Assembly: GCA_036382695.1 (NCBI GenBank)
Contig: DASVHF010000041.1
Location: forward strand, 1 to 6,145
DNA length: 6,145 nt
Origin: DASVHF01 sp036382695
Lineage (GTDB): Bacteria; Patescibacteriota; Microgenomatia; Woykebacterales; RBG-16-39-9b
Direction of reading: 5' to 3'
Shown here: positions 1 through 5,032 of the stretch, one piece after another
Layout: every line of letters starts with the position of its first letter
Position numbering within the stretch: position 1 is the stretch's first letter
Made by a program: the position numbers and the translations under genes
Notes under the pieces: generated by a model
Told to the model about the DNA's origin: nothing
The model's input: the letters and a program-made list of their open reading frames with translations, nothing else
Database searches by the model: none

Positions 1-104
1 CAGCGAAGGTCAGGAAGTCTGCACTCCCGACCATTCATCCGACCACAATCCGGACACGGCAGGCAGTGTTCACGGTCTTTCCCGCAGCCGGCGCAGGTAA
101 TCAA
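1..104 (-). CDS. Small Cys-rich zinc-ribbon-like protein, N-terminal part (cut by left edge)
   Basis: The minus strand encodes 34 visible residues beginning MITCAGCGKDREHC. The cysteines form a CxxC pair (residues 4 and 7), a CxxCxxC cluster (14, 17, 20) and Cys28, with His13 nearby. This spacing is typical of small treble-clef or zinc-ribbon modules that bind one or two zinc ions. The start is a TTG at 104-102 preceded by a strong ribosome binding site (GAAAGGAG at about 112-119), with an in-frame stop upstream at 134-132. A near-consensus promoter lies further upstream at 164-135, so the gene looks independently transcribed. The C-terminus is outside the window, so a larger fused domain cannot be excluded. 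The metal-binding role is inferred from Cys spacing only, and I do not recognise a named family. Confidence 0.55.
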   Translation of the reverse strand, partial: MITCAGCGKDREHCLPCPDCGRMNGRECRLPDLR

Positions 105-134
105 TGATTTCTCCTTTCTCCACGCGTTTTGTTA

Positions 135-164
135 ATTTTACTGCAATCCGTGCCTATATGTCAA
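135..164 (-). promoter_or_regulatory. Sigma70-type promoter of the zinc-ribbon gene
   Basis: On the minus strand, TTGACA (164-159), an 18-nt spacer and TAAAAT (140-135). The predicted transcript starts near 128 and leaves a leader of roughly 24 nt that carries the GAAAGGAG ribosome binding site before the TTG start. It lies just downstream of the stop of the 335-residue gene, so it separates the two genes transcriptionally. Seen directly by consensus match; activity is inferred. Confidence 0.6.
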
Positions 165-179
165 CCTATAGTTGTTATT

Positions 180-1187
180 TTAGACATCTCCCGGAAGGGA
201 AGCTAAACCCACAATCAGCTTTTCTTCCTCACTTAGACTATCCGCCCAACCAGTCATAATACTGGCAGCTCTCGTAAGGTGTTCCACCGCCATATTCAGA
301 AGACGAGTGATTTCTGCTCTTTCCAAATCACCAATATTATCAATGATTCTCCTGATCAGGTTTTGGGCATAATTTCGATTATGCCGTATCTCCCTACTAC
401 CGTATAGAGCAAGATCTGACAAAAACCCTTGTAGGTATCTTTGAACCGCAGCTATGTTTATTTTCGGCATTCTTGCAAAGCTTGATTTGAACTCTGCAAG
501 ACTCTCAGCGAGTAGGAAAAGTTGAAGATTACTCATTCGAGCATAAGAAGCGATCCTTGTCTCTCTTACAGCTCTATCCATTAATATTCGTTCTATTTCT
601 TCGATACGAAAACCAATCTGAGCTGAAGTTAGTTGGGCTATTTCAATTTCTTCATCAGAAAGAATAAGCAATCCAGCTCTTTCCTGACGCAACCTTTCTC
701 TTAGCTTCATCCGAATAGTCTCTAGCTTTGCTTTTTCATCCTCATATTGCAACCGAACATGTATCGGTTGCCTCTGACCATGAGACAGATCCCGAACCAC
801 TTCATAAATCCGTCTTTTTAGGCCAAGAGATGTTTCTATCACACCAACTGCTCGACGTTGATCTTTATCGGCATGCAGAAGCCATTCGTAATCAGGTGAT
901 TTTCTACTCACACCTACAAAACGGCTATTAAGAACTGACGGGGGAATAGTAACCCGATTGTACCAGGGGCGCTCATACTTCGACTCATATTTTCGTCTTG
1001 AGTCGCTATACAATGCCGGCAACCGGATTCTCAAACTATCAAGAAGCAAGAGAACCGAAGGCCAGCGATCAAGCTCTGACCACTCCGTCGTAAAAGGATA
1101 AATCGGAACAGCAGCGATGTTTCCTTTTCTCAACCGGGCATTAACACGGTAAGCCACAACTTGAAGGTCTGCTCTTGGTTTCGGCAA
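180..1187 (-). CDS. Hypothetical protein of about 335 residues, no recognised domain
   Basis: This open reading frame shows no family signature that I recognise. The product is rich in Arg, Leu and Ile and contains no cysteine. No signal peptide or convincing transmembrane segment is visible. The N-terminal third has aromatic and proline-rich stretches (WSELDRWPSVLLLLDSL, then YERPWYN). Residues of about 150-210 are strongly charged and heptad-like (EDEKAKLETIRMKLRERLRQ, later RIEEIERIL), suggesting helical or coiled-coil structure, and the C-terminal third also looks all-helical. Start choice: GTG at 1196 lies only 1 nt from an AGGAG ribosome binding site (1202-1198), whereas TTG at 1187 has a 10-nt spacer and gives MPKPRADLQ, so TTG is preferred. 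If GTG is used, the protein is 338 residues. It is transcribed divergently from the HD-domain gene through overlapping promoters. Function unknown. Confidence 0.75.
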   Translation of the reverse strand: MPKPRADLQVVAYRVNARLRKGNIAAVPIYPFTTEWSELDRWPSVLLLLDSLRIRLPALYSDSRRKYESKYERPWYNRVTIPPSVLNSRFVGVSRKSPDYEWLLHADKDQRRAVGVIETSLGLKRRIYEVVRDLSHGQRQPIHVRLQYEDEKAKLETIRMKLRERLRQERAGLLILSDEEIEIAQLTSAQIGFRIEEIERILMDRAVRETRIASYARMSNLQLFLLAESLAEFKSSFARMPKINIAAVQRYLQGFLSDLALYGSREIRHNRNYAQNLIRRIIDNIGDLERAEITRLLNMAVEHLTRAASIMTGWADSLSEEEKLIVGLASLPGDV

Positions 1188-1232
1188 TTTGATCACTCTC
1201 CTATATGGCTGATGTCTAAGTGCTGGTGCGTA

Positions 1233-1261
1233 ATTTTAGAACTTTTAGCCCGCCTTTGCAA
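1233..1261 (-). promoter_or_regulatory. Promoter of the 335-residue hypothetical gene
   Basis: On the minus strand, TTGCAA (1261-1256), a 17-nt spacer and TAAAAT (1238-1233). Transcription would start near 1226, giving a leader of about 40 nt that includes AGGAG. The TTGCAA hexamer is its own reverse complement and also fits as the -35 element of the opposing HD-gene promoter. Consensus match only. Confidence 0.5.
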
Positions 1262-1285
1262 ATAACAGACAATCTTTTGTATAAT
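1256..1285 (+). promoter_or_regulatory. Promoter of the HD-domain gene, near-leaderless
   Basis: TTGCAA (1256-1261), an 18-nt spacer and a perfect TATAAT (1280-1285). The predicted start of transcription near 1292 is about 4 nt before the ATG at 1296, which leaves no room for a ribosome binding site, and none is seen. The mRNA is therefore probably leaderless or nearly so. Confidence 0.6.
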
Positions 1286-1295
1286 CGCTTAAGTC

Positions 1296-1868
1296 ATGGC
1301 AAAAATATTTGAGCATTTTTTAAATAGGGACTTAGCACACGTCATCCGATTTAATAATCGCCCACAGCATTTTCCCGAGAGCGTTGCCGAGCATTCCTTT
1401 TACGTCGCTTATTTTACCCTGATCCTTTGCCATCTTTTGGAGAAAAAGAGGATTAAAGTCGATGCCAAAAAAGCACTCGCAATGGCTCTGGTTCATGATG
1501 CAGAAGAAAGTTTCAGCGGTGATATTCTCAATCCGTTCAAACATTTTAATGAAAAGGTTTACCAAGCAATTCGAGACGTAAACCGCCAAATGGTAGGGGA
1601 GATGTTTGCTGATTTACCAACCGACTTAAGTAGCGAGCTTGTGCAGCTATGGAAAACAGAAAATGAATCTAAATCAATCGAGGCGCAGATAGTAAAAGTC
1701 GCCGACAAACTGCAACTCCTTTCTAAATGTTTTGAAGAAATCCAAGCGGGAAACACCTATTTTGAGGAAATTTATAAAGAACAGCTTTCCTTACTCAAAA
1801 AACTCGATCAACCTTGGTGGTCCAAAATCCGCGACGACGTCCTAGCCGGAGCAGCAAAGCAAGTATAA
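1296..1868 (+). CDS. HD-domain hydrolase, YfbR-like 5'-deoxynucleotidase family
   Basis: A 190-residue cytosolic metal-dependent phosphohydrolase. The HD-superfamily residues are all present: His33 in SVAEHS, His67-Asp68 in LVHDAEE, Glu71, Asp76 in SGD, and Asp137 in KVADKLQLL. Spacing and length closely follow E. coli YfbR, a roughly 200-residue phosphatase of deoxynucleoside 5'-monophosphates in nucleotide salvage. Arg18 of the substrate pocket is kept. The neighbouring Trp, which in YfbR helps select deoxyribose, appears as Phe19. The related HDDC2-type branch of the family is an alternative. The start is ATG with no ribosome binding site, directly behind a -10 box. It is a single-gene unit, divergent from the hypothetical gene on its left, with the structured RNA downstream on the same strand. 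Family assignment is firm; exact substrate is inference. Confidence 0.93.
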   Translation: MAKIFEHFLNRDLAHVIRFNNRPQHFPESVAEHSFYVAYFTLILCHLLEKKRIKVDAKKALAMALVHDAEESFSGDILNPFKHFNEKVYQAIRDVNRQMVGEMFADLPTDLSSELVQLWKTENESKSIEAQIVKVADKLQLLSKCFEEIQAGNTYFEEIYKEQLSLLKKLDQPWWSKIRDDVLAGAAKQV

Positions 1869-1879
1869 AAATCGAGCCT

Positions 1880-1892
1880 AGGGGTCAGGCAC
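1880..1892 (+). repeat. Possible remnant of a REP-like intergenic motif
   Basis: The 13-mer AGGGGTCAGGCAC lies in the short gap between the HD gene and the RNA promoter, inside a weak imperfect hairpin (GCCT at 1876-1879 with AGGC at 1887-1890). From memory, GGGGTCAG-type motifs recur in environmental genomes beside REP-associated tyrosine transposases. Only one copy is visible and no transposase is present, so this is tentative. Confidence 0.2.
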
Positions 1893-1920
1893 TCAAGTTC
1901 GACTCGTAATTACTAGAGGC

Positions 1921-1949
1921 TTGACAAATGTTCTCCTTTTTGCTAAAAT
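1921..1949 (+). promoter_or_regulatory. Strong consensus promoter driving the structured RNA
   Basis: Perfect TTGACA (1921-1926), an optimal 17-nt spacer and TAAAAT (1944-1949) preceded by TGC, an extended -10 element. This is the best sigma70-type promoter in the window, and no coding region follows it. Predicted transcript start is near 1956. A second, weaker candidate lies downstream at 1992-2020 (TTGACA, 17 nt, TAAATT), but that stretch also folds as a hairpin. Confidence 0.75.
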
Positions 1950-1955
1950 GATCCA

Positions 1956-2620
1956 CGCTTTTAACCCTGTGAAGCTTCATGTGTGGTAAGGTTGACAATT
2001 TTTTACGCTTGTCGTAAATTGTGAAAGCACTTTTTAAATCGCGTTTGACGCAATGAAGGTTGAGAGAAATTGCCTCGGCGGAGGAAATCTGATCTTGAAA
2101 ACTTCGAGACTAGGTTCCCTTCGCGCGAGGGACCTAGCGTTCGCTAGGTTGGAAGGGTCTCGACGGGTGACGCAAGTCTCCACGAGATCCTTCCAGAAAC
2201 TTTCGAGTCAGGGGTAACGTGTATAGCTGGATAACCGTGTTCAAGCGGATAATCTCGGCGACACGCCCCGACTCAACGGATGAGCTGGCAGGACCGGATC
2301 AAGAACTCCTCTTCCCGAAGGATTGGAGACATCCCCGGATCCCTGCCAGCTCTAACCTTGCCATCTTCGGATGGAACGGCGGAAGAGTCTAACGTTTCGC
2401 GTTCTACTGAACACTAACATGTATGACTCTGCCTCTCTTCCGCCACTTTCACACGGGAGATTCCACGCTATCGGCGTATGGCCCTCCCTCAAACCTGGGT
2501 GAAAACGCCAGGTCAAAGGAGACTGATTCCATGCGCTTGCAGGCGGGGTTAATCTCCCACCAGAACCCGATCTCGCCGGTGGTCCGTGACTTGTCGCGAA
2601 CTCACCGGCTTCTTCTTTTT
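1956..2620 (+). ncRNA. Large structured non-coding RNA of about 665 nt, family not recognised
   Basis: The stretch has a dedicated promoter and intrinsic terminator and no convincing ORF, but many long inverted repeats. Helices read by eye: 1996-2021 hairpin; CCTC/GAGG at 2073-2084; 2110-2120 with 2128-2137; 2151-2162 with 2183-2194 (12 bp, one G-U), enclosing a GCAA-capped hairpin (GNRA loop 2172-2175); 2205-2214 with 2266-2274, extended by 2218-2222 with 2261-2265; 2282-2291 with 2343-2352 (10 bp perfect), extended by 2296-2300 with 2338-2342; a C(UUCG)G hairpin at 2361-2374; 2378-2387 with 2435-2444 (10 bp perfect); 2455-2462 with 2551-2558 (8 bp perfect), enclosing hairpins at 2463-2481 and 2493-2513, the latter with a GAAA loop (2501-2504); and the terminator helix. 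In size and multi-domain style it recalls the ornate large bacterial RNAs (OLE, GOLLD, ROOL), but I cannot show homology. Function unknown. Confidence 0.7.
2575..2620 (+). terminator. Intrinsic terminator of the structured RNA
   Basis: A 7-bp perfect GC-rich stem, GCCGGTG (2575-2581) with CACCGGC (2603-2609), carries an inner 4-bp stem (2586-2589 with 2594-2597) capped by CUUG. A pyrimidine tract TTCTTCTTTTT (2610-2620) follows at once. On the opposite strand the hairpin has no U-tract, so it should stop only the plus-strand RNA. The end of the tract overlaps the dinB stop codon. Confidence 0.75.
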
Positions 2621-3815
2621 AGAGGTTTTTTACCTTTCCAAGTCTTATCAAAGCAGCTGGCACTACTGCCCCCTCACCAAATTTCTCGCACAATTGGTCA
2701 ATTCTTTTTTCTAGTTCCAATCTTTTTTCGCGGACATTATCAAACAAAGAGGGTTGAATAGTCTCACCGAACTGAGAAATTCCGACACCAACCAATCTCA
2801 ACGGAGTATAACCATCCCAAAGTTCTTTTAATAAAACCTCTGCCGCCTCGTAGATTTCTTTTGTGCAAGATGTAGAGTAGGGAAGGACACGTTGGTGAGA
2901 AACTGTTCGGAAATCTCTGTAGCGGGCTGTTACGTGAACACAGCGGCCAGTGTAACCCTCCTTTCTTATTTCGGTCCCAACTTCTTCAACCAGCTTTTGC
3001 AACATCGCCAAAATAAATTTAATGTCGGCGCTGTTCTTTGCAAAAGTCTCGCTGTGTGAAACTGATTTGGCTTCGACCCTAGGTACAAACCAAATATTAT
3101 CCACACCACTGGCTGCTTCCCACAAATTAATTGCGAATTTTCCATAAACTTCTATTTTTTCAAAGGGAACATTTGCTAGCTCGCCAAGAGTTTTCACGCC
3201 AAGACGATGAAAGTACTCTTCCATTTTTCGTCCGATCCCTGGCAGATCAGCAATCGGTAGGGGAGCGAGAAATTCTTTTTCGCGTCCTGCTGGCACATAA
3301 GTCAAACCGTCTGGTTTTTGGTAGTCACTAGCAACTTTGCCGACTACTTTAGTGGTAGCAATTCCAATAGACGCCGTAATTCCAACTTCGCGTTTTATTT
3401 CTTCTCTTATTTTCTTAGCTATTTTACCAAGGTTCGGATAAATCCACTCCGTTCCCGAAAAATCCAAAAAGGCTTCATCAATACCAATTTGCTCAACCTT
3501 TGGCGCATATCTTGCCGTGATGGAAAAAACCGCCTCGGAAGCTTTAACATATTCTTCAAAGTGCCCACCAACGACAATCGCTTGGGGACAAAGTTTTAAG
3601 GCTTGAAACAAAGGCATACCGCTCTTTACGCCAAATTTTCTAGCTTCATAAGAGCAGGTGGCAACAACTCCCCGAGGAACCAAACGGCCATGTGGATCGA
3701 CCCTCCCAACCAAAACTGGTTTACCGCGCAATAACGGGTTGAGTTTTATTTCAACACTGGCAAAGAAAGCATCAAGATCCAGATGCATCCAGCTGGAGCG
3801 GGTATTTTGTATCAT
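2619..3815 (-). CDS. dinB: DNA polymerase IV (Y-family translesion polymerase)
   Basis: A 398-residue error-prone polymerase that copies damaged templates. Palm and fingers: catalytic Asp13 in HLDLDAFFASVE, steric-gate Phe18, the nucleotide-contacting SYEARKFGV (about 55-63), and catalytic Asp113-Glu114 in GIDEAFLD. The thumb helix-hairpin-helix is LPGIGRKMEEYFHRLGVKTL (about 191-210). The little-finger domain occupies about 245-350. QPSLF (354-358) fits the sliding-clamp-binding motif and is followed by a 40-residue charged tail. Length is normal for the family. ATG at 3815 is chosen because it begins just before the palm motif; the frame stays open to 4019, but those extra residues are unlike Pol IV and overlap the neighbouring promoter region. 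No ribosome binding site precedes the ATG, which sits where transcription is predicted to start. The gene converges on the structured RNA. Confidence 0.95.
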   Translation of the reverse strand: MIQNTRSSWMHLDLDAFFASVEIKLNPLLRGKPVLVGRVDPHGRLVPRGVVATCSYEARKFGVKSGMPLFQALKLCPQAIVVGGHFEEYVKASEAVFSITARYAPKVEQIGIDEAFLDFSGTEWIYPNLGKIAKKIREEIKREVGITASIGIATTKVVGKVASDYQKPDGLTYVPAGREKEFLAPLPIADLPGIGRKMEEYFHRLGVKTLGELANVPFEKIEVYGKFAINLWEAASGVDNIWFVPRVEAKSVSHSETFAKNSADIKFILAMLQKLVEEVGTEIRKEGYTGRCVHVTARYRDFRTVSHQRVLPYSTSCTKEIYEAAEVLLKELWDGYTPLRLVGVGISQFGETIQPSLFDNVREKRLELEKRIDQLCEKFGEGAVVPAALIRLGKVKNL

Positions 3816-3821
3816 GTATTT

Positions 3822-3850
3822 AGTATCCGAAAACAACCCGAACAAGTCAA
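3822..3850 (-). promoter_or_regulatory. Candidate dinB promoter with overlapping dyad
   Basis: On the minus strand, TTGACT (3850-3845), a 17-nt spacer and GATACT (3827-3822), which places +1 at about 3815, the A of the dinB ATG. A 6-bp inverted repeat, ACCCGA (3836-3841) and TCGGGT (3851-3856), brackets the -35 element and could be a repressor site. It does not match the E. coli or Gram-positive LexA boxes. The -10 is only a moderate match. Confidence 0.4.
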
Positions 3851-3891
3851 TCGGGTCAAAGTATGTCATCCCAAGGTGGTTAGCCCACGAA

Positions 3892-3908
3892 CTCCGATTT
3901 GATCGGAG
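3892..3908. repeat. Perfect 7-bp inverted repeat with 3-nt spacer
   Basis: CTCCGAT, then TTG, then ATCGGAG, lying midway between the divergent dinB and ketoacyl synthase promoters. It is either a small hairpin or a 17-bp operator-like palindrome. No U-tract follows on either strand, so it is not an intrinsic terminator. Regulator unknown. Confidence 0.45.
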
Positions 3909-3943
3909 GAAGTGGTCGCAGCAACCGAGAGTACTAAGAAACC

Positions 3944-3974
3944 TTGCGTTTCGCAGTACGGAGGATGCTATAAT
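3944..3974 (+). promoter_or_regulatory. Promoter of the ketoacyl synthase gene
   Basis: A perfect TATAAT (3969-3974) with an extended TGC element (3966-3968). The best -35 is TTGCGT (3944-3949) at a long 19-nt spacing, itself inside a small inverted repeat (TGCG, TTT, CGCA at 3945-3955). Transcription near 3981 would give a leader of about 59 nt ending in a strong ribosome binding site before ATG 4040. Confidence 0.55.
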
Positions 3975-4039
3975 TCCTAATGCCCACGAAGAAACCGAGA
4001 GCGATAAACGCACCATCAAGTTTGGACTGGAGGGTCAGA

Positions 4040-5014
4040 ATGAAAACGCAGTTACCGGTGGAGATTGTAAGCACGGGATTCTCAGTTCCTGAAGATGTCC
4101 GAACCAACCCAGACATCTTGAAAATGTTCCCAGGCCAATTCCAGGGAGGCGTACAGCAAATATTGCGCCTTACTGGAATCAGAACACGCCACATCGCAAA
4201 CGACAACGTAACCTCAGCTGAGCTTGGAACAGAAGCAGCAAGACAAGCACTCAAAACTGCTGGGGTCAATCCAAAAGATGTCGGCATCCTAAAGGTAGCT
4301 AGAACCATACCAGACAACGAGACCCTTGCAACTGCATGTCTTGTTCAACATCAACTGGGCCTTGGCGACATTGGGGCATCTGACACCGTAGCAGCATGCG
4401 CAGGTACTATATACGCGCTTGAGGAAGTTGCCTGTCAGATGACTGCCCGAGGAACAAGGTACGGACTTGTGATCGGCACCGAGATTATTACACGCTTAGT
4501 AGGGTCCATGGAACCTGACACAGCAGTTCTTTTCGGAGATGCTGGTGGAGCAATACTCCTGCGCCTCACCGAAAAACCGAAGCTTTGGATCACAGCACTC
4601 GGATCCGACGGAAAGCATTCCGGCGCCTTGTCAAAACCTTTCGGGTCGCCCCGAGTTGTCTTCCATGGAAACACTATATATAAACAAGCGACCCGGACCT
4701 TACCAGATAAGATCCGCTCTGTGTTGAACGAAGCAGGTTTGGAATCTAAGGACGTCGCCAGGTGGATCTTCCACCAAGCAAACTTAAGAATCATCGAGTC
4801 TGTCTGTAGACGATTGGGTCTTTGCGGACGTGGTGAAAACCCTCCAAAAAATGTTGTGATCAACATTAGCAGCTACGGAAACACGTCAACAGCCTCGATG
4901 ATCATAGCGCTTTGTGAAGAAATGCGACGAAATCCAATCGAGAGGGGAGAGCGCGTCGTTTTCGCCTCGTTCGGTGCAGGACTCAGCTCAGGAGTAATCC
5001 TCTTGGAGTTCTAG
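4040..5014 (+). CDS. FabH-like 3-oxoacyl-ACP synthase III family protein
   Basis: A 324-residue thiolase-fold condensing enzyme. KASIII enzymes join an acyl-CoA starter to malonyl-ACP by Claisen condensation, either starting fatty-acid synthesis or acting in secondary metabolism. The triad is complete: Cys120 in DTVAACAG, His245 in IFHQANLR, and Asn281 in YGNTSTAS, matching Cys112-His244-Asn274 of E. coli FabH (317 residues). VLFGDAGGA (about 163-171) replaces the usual FGDGAGA, and FASFGAGLSSG closes the C-terminus. ATG 4040 is chosen because GGAGGG (4029-4034) precedes it by 5 nt; an in-frame ATG at 3980 coincides with the predicted transcription start and is unlikely. No other fatty-acid gene is in the window, so the starter substrate and pathway are open. 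It ends 80 bp from the convergent methyltransferase and looks more GC-rich than dinB. Confidence 0.9.
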   Translation: MKTQLPVEIVSTGFSVPEDVRTNPDILKMFPGQFQGGVQQILRLTGIRTRHIANDNVTSAELGTEAARQALKTAGVNPKDVGILKVARTIPDNETLATACLVQHQLGLGDIGASDTVAACAGTIYALEEVACQMTARGTRYGLVIGTEIITRLVGSMEPDTAVLFGDAGGAILLRLTEKPKLWITALGSDGKHSGALSKPFGSPRVVFHGNTIYKQATRTLPDKIRSVLNEAGLESKDVARWIFHQANLRIIESVCRRLGLCGRGENPPKNVVINISSYGNTSTASMIIALCEEMRRNPIERGERVVFASFGAGLSSGVILLEF

Positions 5015-5032
5015 AACATGAAGAGAGATGGA

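Noticed and set aside
1892..1912. tRNA-like T-loop (GTTCGACTC)
   Set aside because: The flanking 5-nt segments do not pair and no acceptor, D or anticodon arm can be built around it.
1956..2620. RNase P RNA
   Set aside because: GAGGAAATC (2081-2089) and CAGAACCCG (2561-2569) superficially recall the P4 strands, but the GAAAGTCC and ACAGAA..GGCTTA signatures and the internal GGTAAGAG region are absent, and these two segments do not pair properly.
1956..2620. tmRNA
   Set aside because: No tRNA-like ends, no T-arm with terminal CCA and no tag reading frame in the expected place; the RNA is also about twice the usual length.
1956..2620. Group I or group II intron
   Set aside because: No group I P7/P3 core signature, no group II domain V, no maturase or homing endonuclease, and no interrupted host gene. 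A promoter and terminator of its own argue against an intron.
2423..2761. Open frame of 112 codons on the plus strand
   Set aside because: It starts inside the structured RNA, runs through its terminator and overlaps dinB antisense. It has no ribosome binding site and no recognisable protein features.
3816..3860. LexA/SOS box upstream of dinB
   Set aside because: Neither CTGT-N8-ACAG nor GAAC-N4-GTTC is present; only an unrelated dyad (ACCCGA-N9-TCGGGT) is seen.
3816..4019. Longer dinB start (up to 466 residues)
   Set aside because: The extra 68 residues have no Pol IV similarity, overlap the divergent promoter region and the adjacent gene's leader, and the ATG at 3815 sits exactly before the conserved palm motif.
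3980..4039. Upstream ATG for the ketoacyl synthase (344 residues)
   Set aside because: It coincides with the predicted transcription start just after TATAAT and has no ribosome binding site, whereas ATG 4040 has GGAGGG at 5 nt and begins at the normal FabH N-terminus.
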